From an uncultured Clostridia bacterium (GTDB lineage: Bacteria; Bacillota; Clostridia; UBA1381): a DNA stretch of 54,167 bases. The notes under the pieces were generated by a model. That model made no database searches and was not told the DNA's origin. It saw only the letters and a list, made by a program, of their open reading frames with translations. This document shows positions 18,166 through 26,058 of the stretch, in pieces. Location: contig CANQDD010000017.1 of NCBI GenBank assembly GCA_947591315.1, positions 1-54,167 of the forward strand. The letters are read 5' to 3'. How positions within the stretch are numbered: the stretch's first letter is position 1; each line of letters opens with the position of its first letter. The position numbers and the translations under genes were made by a program.

Positions 18166-19443
18166 TCAAAAAATATCGTCTACGACCGTGACGCGCTGAA
18201 TATCCGCGCCGAGAGCGGCAAACTTTTCCTCAAAGCTCTCGTAGCCTCGGTCGATGTGGTATATATCGGTAATTTCGGTCGTGCCGTCAGCCATAAGACC
18301 GGCGATAATCATTGCCGCGCCCGCGCGCAGGTCGGTAGCCTTGACATGCGCGCCGAGCAGATGGTCTACGCCGTCAACGATCGCGAGCTTACCCTCGACG
18401 CGTATGTTCGCGCCCATGCGCTTCAATTCGTTTACATATCTGAAACGGTTGTCCCAAACGCCCTCTCTCGCGGTGCTTGTCCCGCTTATCGTCGTAAGAA
18501 AAGCGACGAGCTGCGGCTGCATATCGGTCGGGAAACCGGGGTAGGGCAGCGCGATAAAGTTTATGCGGCGAAGATTTTTATTCTCGTCGACCCACACGCG
18601 CACGCTGTCCGTGCCGTCCTCGACGTTTACGCCAGCCTCGATGAGCTTCGCGCTTATAACCTCAAGGTGGCGCGGTATTACGTTTTTTATCGTCACGTCG
18701 CCGCGCGTCGCCGCCGCCGCTATCATAAACGTACCCGCCTCTATCTGGTCGGGGATAATAGCGTACGTGCCGCCGTGAAGCTCTTTAACGCCGCGTATGC
18801 GTATAGTGTCCGTACCCGCGCCGCGTATGTTCGCGCCCATGTTGTTTAAGAAGTTCGCCAAATCGACTATGTGCGGCTCCTTTGCGGCGTTTTCGATAAT
18901 CGTAAGACCGTCAGCCGTCGCAGCCGCGAGCATGGCGTTCACCGTCGCGCCGACGGAAACAACGTCAAAGAAGATATGTCCGCCGCGTATCGCGTCCGCG
19001 GAAGCGTTTACGAAGCCGCGCGAAGCGTCGACCTCCGCGCCGAGAACCTCGAAGCTTTTTATGTGCTGGTCTATCGGTCTTGTGCCGAAGTCGCAGCCAC
19101 CCGGCGGATCCACCTTGAATTTCGCGAAACGGCCTAAAAGCGCGCCCATGAGGTAGCTCGAACCCCTCATTTTACGCGTCAGATCCCTCATCGGCTCATA
19201 AGAATTTACGTTCGTGCAGTCGATTTCAACGGTGTTTCTGTCAATCATATTTACTTCCGCGCCGAGACGCGACAATATTGTTAAAAAAAGCTTTACATCT
19301 TTTATATCGGGCAGATTTTCGATCCGGCACACGTCCTTGACGAGTATGCACGCCGGAAGTATGGCTACCGCGGCGTTTTTCGCGCCGCTCACGGTCACTT
19401 CGCCGTGCAGCCTGTTACCGCCCTTTATCAAGAGTTTCTCCAA
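18166..19443 (-). CDS. murA: UDP-N-acetylglucosamine 1-carboxyvinyltransferase
   Basis: MurA transfers enolpyruvate from PEP to UDP-GlcNAc, the first committed step of peptidoglycan synthesis, and is the fosfomycin target. The 425-residue protein has the catalytic Lys22 ([10 protein letters not shown]) and the reactive Cys117 in [11 protein letters not shown], so it should be fosfomycin-sensitive in principle. It starts at TTG 19443 with AAAGGGGTG upstream; the ATG at 19515 cannot be used because the promoter lies at 19487-19515. It heads a cluster with the walJ-like gene and rlmH. Confidence 0.95.
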   Translation of the reverse strand: MEKLLIKGGNRLHGEVTVSGAKNAAVAILPACILVKDVCRIENLPDIKDVKLFLTILSRLGAEVNMIDRNTVEIDCTNVNSYEPMRDLTRKMRGSSYLMGALLGRFAKFKVDPPGGCDFGTRPIDQHIKSFEVLGAEVDASRGFVNASADAIRGGHIFFDVVSVGATVNAMLAAATADGLTIIENAAKEPHIVDLANFLNNMGANIRGAGTDTIRIRGVKELHGGTYAIIPDQIEAGTFMIAAAATRGDVTIKNVIPRHLEVISAKLIEAGVNVEDGTDSVRVWVDENKNLRRINFIALPYPGFPTDMQPQLVAFLTTISGTSTAREGVWDNRFRYVNELKRMGANIRVEGKLAIVDGVDHLLGAHVKATDLRAGAAMIIAGLMADGTTEITDIYHIDRGYESFEEKFAALGADIQRVTVVDDIF

Positions 19444-19486
19444 ATGTGACACCCCTTTGGTTACAAGTAAAAATCCATACATATTT

Positions 19487-19515
19487 ATTCTATCATAAAA
19501 AAGGGCGAATTGCAA
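19487..19515 (-). promoter_or_regulatory. Promoter of murA
   Basis: On the minus strand, TTGCAA (19515-19510), 17-base spacer, TAGAAT (19492-19487). Its position rules out the ATG at 19515 as the murA start and supports TTG at 19443. Confidence 0.72.
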
Positions 19516-19566
19516 ATTTTTTTGGTAAAAATTCGCCGAAAAATTTCATCGCGTGACCGGCGGCAG

Positions 19567-19604
19567 AAAAAAACAGCCTGCCCTTTGGCAAGCTGCCGCT
19601 GTTT
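19567..19604 (-). terminator. Terminator of rpmB
   Basis: On the minus strand AACAGCGGCAGCTTGCC folds with GGGCAGGCTGTT and is followed by seven T residues. Confidence 0.85.
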
Positions 19605-19610
19605 CATAAG

Positions 19611-19796
19611 TTAAGCGCGTTCTACCTTTCCGCTGCGAAGGCAATGTGTGCATACGTGTATAGATTTCGGAGTTCCGTTTACGATAGCCTTTACCTTACG
19701 AACATTCGGCTTCCAGGTTCTGTTTGAACGTCTGTGCGAGTGGCTGACCTTTATACCGAAGGTTACGCCCTTGCCGCAAACATCGCATTTTGCCAT
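19611..19796 (-). CDS. rpmB: 50S ribosomal protein L28
   Basis: L28 is a small protein of the large ribosomal subunit. The 61-residue protein has MAKCDVCGKG at the start, the SHSHRRSNRTWKPN core and CTHCLRSGKV near the end, so it is the zinc-binding form with two CxxC pairs. AGGAGG lies 9 bases upstream of the ATG at 19796. It is a single-gene unit with its own promoter and terminator. Zinc-dependent L28 is often backed by a zinc-free paralogue elsewhere; none is in this window. Confidence 0.96.
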   Translation of the reverse strand: MAKCDVCGKGVTFGIKVSHSHRRSNRTWKPNVRKVKAIVNGTPKSIHVCTHCLRSGKVERA

Positions 19797-19838
19797 TTTC
19801 CTACACCTCCTGAATAGCATTTCAAAACATCAAGCAGT

Positions 19839-19867
19839 ATTTTAACATAGTTTGGTTAATAATGCAA
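19839..19867 (-). promoter_or_regulatory. Promoter of rpmB
   Basis: On the minus strand TTGCAT (19867-19862), 17-base spacer, TAAAAT (19844-19839). Confidence 0.7.
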
Positions 19868-20021
19868 GAGTTTTTTTGAACTTTTTTGAAAAATTACAAA
19901 ATAAATTGCGGAGGCGGGCATAAATTTGTGGTTAGCGTCATATCGGAGGGGGATAATCACTCGCTGCCGACATGACGCGAAACACAAATCCACACAGACC
20001 TTTAAGCCGAAATTCCGTGCC

Positions 20022-21383
20022 TTACACCGTCAGCACGCCTTCGGGACTTTCGATAAGGATAAATATTTCCTCCTCCGCGCCGGTGTCGGCGTTGACGTAC
20101 ACGAGAAAATTCTTACCAGCGAATGCGCCTGCGTACTCGTAGCACAGCACCTCGCGCATACTGTCCTTCGGTATGAGCGCGAGCTTTTTGCCGCTTACCT
20201 CAAGACCGGTCGAAACATACGACTGCGCCTCGTCCATCGTAAGCTTCGGCTCGGCGAGAGAGCGCTCGGTGTGGTTCATGATATATCCGTTCGTCTCGAT
20301 ACCGATAACCTCGCCGTTGTCGAGCGCGACGCGCACCTTCACGAGGTCGCTGTAGCACGTCACATTGTCCTGCACGTACGCGAAGTTGATCGTGGCGATT
20401 GAGCCGAGCTTGTCATAGTAGCTGTGCTGCATGCTGTAAAAGCCGTTCGTCTGCAGAAACTGTGCCGCGCGCTCCGTCGCCTCGTCAACCGTCAAAAGCG
20501 CGTCGCCGACGCTGCGGCTGTTGAGGTAGGACAGGATGTAACCGCCCTTGCGCGTGACGCTTATCGAGATTTGACCGTTGTCGGTGTCCTTCGTGAACGT
20601 GTACGCCGGTACGGGCGTGTTTTCCGACAGCCCCGAAAATACGAGCGAGCCGCCGTTGCCGCCGAGGAACTGCTCGGCTTTTTTGAGCGCGTCCGCCTGC
20701 GAGATGTTGTCGGCGTATTCGAGCAGCGCGGGCTTGCGGTTCTCTATATGCTCCGAAAACGGTCCGTCGTATATCAGCGACGGGTAATCCTCAAACGACT
20801 TTTCGACGTTTTCAAGGTCGGCAAAAATATCCTCACCGGCGGCTTCGGCTGTTTCCTCACCGATGATGCCTTTACCGTCCTTTTCCGAAATGTGTATTTC
20901 GCCGCTCGTGATTTTACTCTGGATTTCCGTCAGCGTTTCACTCAAATCCGACGCGTATTCGTTGAGCTTCGCGAGATTTTCGCGTTCCTCGTCCGACGGC
21001 GACTGACCGTTGATCATGTTCTGCGACAGCACGTACGTGTAGTCGCCTACCTGCGAGAGGAATTTCGAGGTGTTGTCAAGCTGTACCTGCGACGTTGGAA
21101 GCTGACCGAGACAAGCCTTTGCCGACGTGCTTTCGCGGAATATGTCGCCCGAAATTTTCGCGAGCGACGACGCGCCGTTCGCGAGACGCGCCTTGCTTAA
21201 ATAGTTGTTGATGTTCGACACATGGTCGGTAAGCTCGAAAAACGCGCGGTTGTATGCGTTTTCGTTTGAGATCTCAAGAGCCTTCGCGTCCTTTGACGAT
21301 GCCGCGCCCCAAACGAGCGCGGTGATAAGTCCGGCGATAAGCACGGCGTAAAGCCATACGTGCACACTTTTTACTTTTTCCAT
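20022..21383 (-). CDS. ypeB: Germination protein YpeB
   Basis: YpeB sits in the spore inner membrane and stabilises the cortex-lytic enzyme SleB until germination. The 453-residue protein has an N-terminal membrane anchor (about 9-28), the YpeB helical region with NENAYNRAFFELTDHVSNI and FLSQVGDYTY, and C-terminal PepSY-type domains (about 230-450) with LTVDEATERAAQFL and LTMDEAQSYV repeats. AAAAGGAG lies before the ATG. In Bacillus and many Clostridia ypeB follows sleB; here no sleB is adjacent, and the gene stands alone back to back with spoIIR. Confidence 0.93.
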   Translation of the reverse strand: MEKVKSVHVWLYAVLIAGLITALVWGAASSKDAKALEISNENAYNRAFFELTDHVSNINNYLSKARLANGASSLAKISGDIFRESTSAKACLGQLPTSQVQLDNTSKFLSQVGDYTYVLSQNMINGQSPSDEERENLAKLNEYASDLSETLTEIQSKITSGEIHISEKDGKGIIGEETAEAAGEDIFADLENVEKSFEDYPSLIYDGPFSEHIENRKPALLEYADNISQADALKKAEQFLGGNGGSLVFSGLSENTPVPAYTFTKDTDNGQISISVTRKGGYILSYLNSRSVGDALLTVDEATERAAQFLQTNGFYSMQHSYYDKLGSIATINFAYVQDNVTCYSDLVKVRVALDNGEVIGIETNGYIMNHTERSLAEPKLTMDEAQSYVSTGLEVSGKKLALIPKDSMREVLCYEYAGAFAGKNFLVYVNADTGAEEEIFILIESPEGVLTV

Positions 21384-21499
21384 TATAAAACTCCTTTTAC
21401 TTTTTTTCTTTAGTATTTATCGCCGAAAAAGAAAATATGTATTAAATTCAAGGATTTGTCAATACTTAAAGTAAAATCACAAAAACGGGGAGAAAATGA

Positions 21500-22120
21500 A
21501 TGAAAAAGATTACGGCTGCGTTTTTTACAGCGCTTATTATGACGGCTGCCGTCACGTCGTATTCCGACGCGGTTCACGGCGACCTTGAAAACAACCTTAT
21601 CCGCCTGCACATAATTGCCGACAGTGACGACGCGGACGCGCAGAGCGTGAAGCTCAAGGTGCGCGACGCTGTTATAAGCGAGGTGGGTGAGAAGCTTCAA
21701 AGCGCGGATATAGACGAGAGCAGGGAGAAAATAACAAAAAGTCTTGACGAAATCGAGCGCATCGCGGACGAGACGCTTCGCGAAAACGGCTTTACATACA
21801 CGTCGCGCGCGGAGTACGGAGAATTTTATTTTCCGCGCAAGGAGTACGACGGTATAACGCTGCCGGAGGGCGAATATTACGGCGTGCGCGTCGTGCTCGG
21901 AAGCGGCGGCGGTAAAAACTGGTGGTGCGTGATGTACCCGCCGATGTGCTTTACCGAAGGCAGCGGCGGTAAATTGAGCGAGGAAAGCGACAAACGCCTT
22001 AAAAGTGAGCTTAACGCCGACTCCTACGATATAATCACCGGTACGGGCAGGGACGTTGAAGTGCGCTTCGGCGTTGTGGAGCTTGTGCAGAAGGCGAAGC
22101 GTCTTATTACCGGAAACTGA
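21500..22120 (+). CDS. spoIIR: Stage II sporulation protein R
   Basis: SpoIIR is secreted from the forespore under sigma-F and triggers SpoIIGA to process pro-sigma-E in the mother cell. The 206-residue protein has an N-terminal secretion signal, the NLIRLHIIADSDDADAQSVK segment and the family hallmark GKNWWCVMYPPMCF near residue 138. The ribosome site GGGGAG is 8 bases before the ATG. Known biology predicts a forespore promoter upstream; I could not identify one convincingly. It is transcribed away from ypeB, and the gap of 116 bases would hold both promoters. Confidence 0.95.
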   Translation: MKKITAAFFTALIMTAAVTSYSDAVHGDLENNLIRLHIIADSDDADAQSVKLKVRDAVISEVGEKLQSADIDESREKITKSLDEIERIADETLRENGFTYTSRAEYGEFYFPRKEYDGITLPEGEYYGVRVVLGSGGGKNWWCVMYPPMCFTEGSGGKLSEESDKRLKSELNADSYDIITGTGRDVEVRFGVVELVQKAKRLITGN

Positions 22121-22149
22121 ATACGACAACCGCCACGCGGCGGCAAATA

Positions 22150-22195
22150 AAAAACTGTGTCAGCCACATACCCCCGGACTGACACAGTTTTTGTT
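22150..22195. terminator. Bidirectional terminator between spoIIR and the SPFH gene
   Basis: AAAACTGTGTCAG (22151-22163) pairs with CTGACACAGTTTT (22179-22191), flanked by A residues on the left and T residues on the right, between two converging genes. Confidence 0.9.
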
Positions 22196-22209
22196 ATGTT
22201 TATTGCGGA

Positions 22210-23478
22210 TTAAAACGCGTTCCCACAGTTCGGGCAGAACTTCGGAGCCGCGCCCGTGCCGGTGTAGCCGCACTTCGCGCACGTAAAGCCCTCGGGCCTG
22301 GGTTTGCCGCAGTTTGAGCAGAACTTGCCCGTGTTTTCCGCACCGCACTCGCATTTCCACGAGGTCGGCTGCGGTTTGCCGCAGTTCGAGCAGAATTTGC
22401 CGGTATTTTCCGTGCCGCATTCGCACTTCCAGCCGCCCGCTGCGGGCGCGGACTGCTGCTGTTGCTGCTGTCCCATTGCGAACAGGTTCGCGGCTTGGCT
22501 GCCTGCGGCGTTGTTCGCCATGTTCATGCCGAAAAATCCGCCCATAGCGCCCATACCGCCCTCGTTCTTCGCCGCGTCCTGCATAGCCTGTGCCTGCGCG
22601 CCCGTAAGGTGCGCGGCAGCCATGCTCGGATCGCGCAGAGCGGCGTTGCGCTGGATCTCCTTGATCATCTTTTCGTCCTCTTCGGAGGCGTTTACGCTCG
22701 ATATTCCGAATACGGCGACTTCTATACCGCGTCTCTCGCGCCACTCTTTACTCAATATCTCGTTGAGCGTCTGCGAAATTTCCGCTGTGTGAGCGGGCAG
22801 CGCGCTGTAACGCACGCCCATTTCCGAAATTTTCGCGAACGCGGGCTGCAAAGCGGTAAGCAGCTCCGTTTTAAGCTGACTGTCGATCGCGTCGCGCTTG
22901 TACGCGTCCGATATGTTGCCGCACACGTTTGTGTAGAACAAAATCGGATCTGTGAGCTTGTACGAGTACTCGCCGTGGCAGCGGATAGCAATGTCAACGT
23001 CCAGACCTATGTTCCTGTCAACGACACGGAACGGCACGGGGCTGGGCGTACCGTACTTGTTGCCGACGATTTCCTTTGTGTTAAAGTAGTACACTCTCTG
23101 ATCCTTCGCGGGTTCGCCGCCGAACGTGAAACGCTTGCCGAGCTGCTCGAAGGTTGCTTTAATCGTTTCCTTCAGATTGCCGTAGAACAGGCTCGGCTCG
23201 GTCGATGTGTCGTACACAAATTCGCCCGGCTCGGCGCAGACCTCGACGACCTTGCCCTGGTCAACGATAATCATGCACTGACCGTCGTTTACCGCGACGA
23301 TTGAGCCGTTCGATATAATGTTGTCGTCGCCGCGCTTGTTTGAGCTGCGCTTACTCTCGCGCTTCGCTCCCTTTACCGCGAGCGTGTCCGCGTCAAGCGC
23401 ATCACAGTAAAAATAATCTCTCCACGAATCGGCGAGTACACCCGCGAGCGCGCCGACTCCGGCTTTTAAAAGTCCCAT
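22210..23478 (-). CDS. YdjI-like SPFH-domain protein with three C-terminal zinc ribbons
   Basis: The 422-residue protein has an N-terminal SPFH-like domain (about 25-260; RVVDRNIGLDVDIAIRCHGEY and the following helices), a Gly/Ala/Met/Gln-rich linker (about 300-355, with a run of Gln), then three Cys4 ribbons. The first two, WKCECGTENTGKFCSNCGKP and WKCECGAENTGKFCSNCGKP, differ at one residue, a recent internal duplication; the third is FTCAKCGYTG...FCPNCG. B. subtilis YdjI works with YdjG and YdjH to hold PspA at the membrane under envelope stress. Here it is the last gene of a ydjGHI-like operon. Confidence 0.85.
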   Translation of the reverse strand: MGLLKAGVGALAGVLADSWRDYFYCDALDADTLAVKGAKRESKRSSNKRGDDNIISNGSIVAVNDGQCMIIVDQGKVVEVCAEPGEFVYDTSTEPSLFYGNLKETIKATFEQLGKRFTFGGEPAKDQRVYYFNTKEIVGNKYGTPSPVPFRVVDRNIGLDVDIAIRCHGEYSYKLTDPILFYTNVCGNISDAYKRDAIDSQLKTELLTALQPAFAKISEMGVRYSALPAHTAEISQTLNEILSKEWRERRGIEVAVFGISSVNASEEDEKMIKEIQRNAALRDPSMAAAHLTGAQAQAMQDAAKNEGGMGAMGGFFGMNMANNAAGSQAANLFAMGQQQQQQSAPAAGGWKCECGTENTGKFCSNCGKPQPTSWKCECGAENTGKFCSNCGKPRPEGFTCAKCGYTGTGAAPKFCPNCGNAF

Positions 23479-23493
23479 AGTCTTATCTCCTTT

Positions 23494-23898
23494 TTAGAAT
23501 GTGTCTCTTTCGAGCATTATGCTTCTGTTGTCGTCCGCAAATGTAAGTTTTCCACCCTCAAGTTTTCCGTTGGCGTCCTCGTCATTCGTGGTAACGGTAA
23601 CATTATCGCCGTTCTGTGTCCATGTGCCGGATAAATTCTGCTCGGCTGCATCGGGGAACATGGAGCTTGTCGCGACGAGGTTAAAGGAACCGTCATCCTT
23701 AAATTCCATTGCTATTGCTAAGCCGAGAGTTTTGGGATCAAGCTCCTCTCCCTGAAGTTCGCCGGACACAACCGACCATTTCCCCACAACGGACTCAACC
23801 TTCGGCTCGTCCGCCGCTTGGTTGCCGCAGCCCGCGACAAGGGCCAGTACCATAACCATTGCCGCTAAAACGGCTATCACCTTGTTCGTTTTTTTCAT
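23494..23898 (-). CDS. Small lipoprotein, lipocalin-like repeat
   Basis: The 134-residue protein has a type II signal peptide with lipobox LVAGC (Cys24). The mature part contains two strand-rich GKW(S)V / GTWTQNGD segments, as in DUF-type lipocalin-like lipoproteins that assess or bind small ligands; I do not recognise a specific family. GGAGGG lies before the ATG. It sits between the TPM gene and the SPFH gene, 15 bases from the latter, so it is likely part of the same envelope operon. Confidence 0.78.
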   Translation of the reverse strand: MKKTNKVIAVLAAMVMVLALVAGCGNQAADEPKVESVVGKWSVVSGELQGEELDPKTLGLAIAMEFKDDGSFNLVATSSMFPDAAEQNLSGTWTQNGDNVTVTTNDEDANGKLEGGKLTFADDNRSIMLERDTF

Positions 23899-23954
23899 GC
23901 TTATTCCCTCCGTAAATTTAATATTTATTTTAATCCGCGCTGCGGATCAATTTC

Positions 23955-24761
23955 TTAATAGCTTCCGCCGCCTCCGCCGCCGTGCGTTGTGCCGCCCGAC
24001 GACGTATGAGTTGTGCTCATGCCGCCGCCTGAACGCGGTGTGTTTTGCATACGAGGCGTGCGCGTTATCGAACTGTATAAAAACAGGTCGTTTGAGGTCG
24101 TGAGGTTCAGACTGCCGTTAACGTAGCCGGCAGCCGAGTTGTTGTACTGCGCCGTGTTCATGCCCTTGCCGCGCGCGTGCGTGGTGAGCGCGGCGACTAT
24201 GAGCGGTATTATCCCCGCAAGCCCCCACGCAACGGGCTTTGTATAGTCGTCAGCCGCGCCTTCGCCGTAGCCGTATACCTCGCCGTTTGCCGCAGCTGTG
24301 AGCATGCTGTACGCTTCCTCGGCGTACGCCGCGACAGCGTCGTAGTAGTCGCCCGCGCGAAGGTATTCGCCCGTAACCTCCGTAAGACGCTCTATCGCCG
24401 CGTCGTTAAATACGCGTATACCCTCGCCGCACGTCGAAAACGTGTATTTGCGCGGATACATGCTTATATACATCATTATGCCGTCGCGGTTTTCACCTGC
24501 GCCGTAGCCTCGGTAATCGTATATGTCGTCCGCGCGGAGCAGCACATTGTCGCTGCCCGCCGACTGCTCTATGTAAACGACCACGTCCATGCCGTACTCG
24601 CTTCTGACCTGTTCGAGGTATGAGTTCAGCGCGTTAATTTCGTCCCGTGTAAGATAGCCGACCTCGTCCGTGACGGGTGTGTTGTAGGCGAGGACTGTAA
24701 GCTGCAGTGAGGCGGTCAGCGTAAATATGACCGCGAGGAACGTTAAAATTCTTTTTTTCAT
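23955..24761 (-). CDS. YdjH-like TPM-domain membrane protein
   Basis: The 268-residue protein has a signal peptide, a TPM domain (about 25-165; VTDEVGYLTRDEINALNSYL, GMDVVVYI, and GAGENRDGIMMYIS), one hydrophobic segment near 180-197, and a low-complexity tail ending in GGGGGGSY. TPM domains occur in envelope proteins of the YgcG/Psb32 group and are thought to act in membrane-protein quality control or envelope stress. It matches B. subtilis YdjH in order and size. I prefer ATG 24761 to GTG 24764 because AAGGGGGA is better placed. It is 13 bases downstream of the ydjG-like gene. Confidence 0.85.
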   Translation of the reverse strand: MKKRILTFLAVIFTLTASLQLTVLAYNTPVTDEVGYLTRDEINALNSYLEQVRSEYGMDVVVYIEQSAGSDNVLLRADDIYDYRGYGAGENRDGIMMYISMYPRKYTFSTCGEGIRVFNDAAIERLTEVTGEYLRAGDYYDAVAAYAEEAYSMLTAAANGEVYGYGEGAADDYTKPVAWGLAGIIPLIVAALTTHARGKGMNTAQYNNSAAGYVNGSLNLTTSNDLFLYSSITRTPRMQNTPRSGGGMSTTHTSSGGTTHGGGGGGSY

Positions 24762-24774
24762 CACAGCGTCCCCC

Positions 24775-25869
24775 TTACATAAAATTCGTGAACGCCCAGA
24801 CGCACGCCGCGCATACGGCGAAGGTCACGCCGAATACAGCCGCGAAAAAGCGGGCTTTTTTAGTCTTGCTCGTCGGAAACTCACCCGACACCTTGCCGGT
24901 CTGCCCGTTTATGACGTACTTATACATCTTATCCATATACTTAATATTCAGCATCCATACGGGGAGCAGCGAATACCGTATTTTACCGCCCGAAAAGCTC
25001 ACGCGCGAGCTTTCGGGAATTACCGTCGCGTATAAGCCTGCGGCGGTGCTGTTAAGTATGCTCGCCGCGGTGTTTTTTACTCTCTCGTTCGCGCGCTCAA
25101 TGCTGTCGTCCGCGCTTACGTCGTACCTGTCGGCAAGGTAGCCTGACAAATATCCAGCGTTAAAGTCAACCGCCGCGCCGCAGTCGAACGGCTCGGCGCC
25201 CTCCATGTACCTGTTGTCGGTTTTTGAGGACGCGTCCACGGGGACGTTTGTGAAGCCTATATTTCCGGCGCGGATAAGCTTGTAGAAATCCGTTTTTATG
25301 TAGTCGAACCGACCGTCCGACCAAGCCGAAACGCGCGTCGCGTTGAATACCGCGCTTGCCTCACAGTCGCAGTCGAACATCCAGTACGGCACGTACACGC
25401 CCGTCATTTTCTCAACCACGCGCTTATCCTTGAACTCCTTCGGCAGAAACGGAGCGTTCGCGCACGCGTTTTCAAACGCCCTCATCGCGCCGTTTTTGTC
25501 GGTCTTAAAGGGAATGATGTAATCCGGTCGGAGCGTGCCCTCGAAATTGCGCTTTACTATCGTGGAATTGCCGCAGTAAGGGCATATCGTCGCGCCGAGA
25601 TTATTGTCGCCCGCTATCTCCGCGCCGCACGACGGACAGGAATACGACGCAAGGTCGATTTCGCCGTCGGGCTCGTAGCTGCGCGGCTCGTAATGCTCCC
25701 AGTCGAATTTTGATTCCTTTGCCGTCTCACCCGTACACTCGTCGAGCTGCTTTAACGTCTCGACCTCGAAGCTGTTGCCGCACGACGAGCAGTCAAGCGT
25801 CTGCGAAACGCCGTCAAATACAAGCGCTGCGCCGCAGCACGGACATTTGAAATTCCGTATTTCAGCCAT
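24775..25869 (-). CDS. YdjG-like double zinc-ribbon membrane protein
   Basis: The 364-residue protein starts at 25869 with AAGGAGG upstream. It has two zinc ribbons (FKCPCCGAALVFDG...LDCSSCGNSF and YSCPSCGAEI...ICPYCGNST), a beta-rich middle with PYWMFDCDCEASA, and a C-terminal TM helix (about 340-360). This is the plan of B. subtilis YdjG, which with YdjH and YdjI forms a membrane platform for PspA. It is the first gene of the four-gene operon; the pspA homologue that leads the Bacillus operon is absent here, and the upstream 189 bases hold no ORF. Confidence 0.85.
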   Translation of the reverse strand: MAEIRNFKCPCCGAALVFDGVSQTLDCSSCGNSFEVETLKQLDECTGETAKESKFDWEHYEPRSYEPDGEIDLASYSCPSCGAEIAGDNNLGATICPYCGNSTIVKRNFEGTLRPDYIIPFKTDKNGAMRAFENACANAPFLPKEFKDKRVVEKMTGVYVPYWMFDCDCEASAVFNATRVSAWSDGRFDYIKTDFYKLIRAGNIGFTNVPVDASSKTDNRYMEGAEPFDCGAAVDFNAGYLSGYLADRYDVSADDSIERANERVKNTAASILNSTAAGLYATVIPESSRVSFSGGKIRYSLLPVWMLNIKYMDKMYKYVINGQTGKVSGEFPTSKTKKARFFAAVFGVTFAVCAACVWAFTNFM

Positions 25870-26000
25870 ACTTACCTCCTTACCGGCAAACATTTATACC
25901 ATTAGAAATATTGTACCATATTATTCCGTATTTTTCAATAAAAATAAACGCCGCACCCCTTATGTTATGTTATTTTTAGAAAAATGTAATATGACGTAAA

Positions 26001-26029
26001 TTGAATATGGCGGCGGCGCGTGATATTAT
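26001..26029 (+). promoter_or_regulatory. Promoter of the GT-C/ROK/GH88 operon
   Basis: TTGAAT (26001-26006), 17-base spacer, TATTAT (26024-26029), followed by GGAGGTGT and the ATG at 26059. Confidence 0.68.
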
Positions 26030-26058
26030 TTATATGATATACTGCCGGAGGTGTAAGT

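Noticed and set aside
21384..21499. Sigma-F or sigma-G promoters for spoIIR and ypeB
   Set aside because: Partial matches exist, but none has both boxes at the right distance, so no feature is called.
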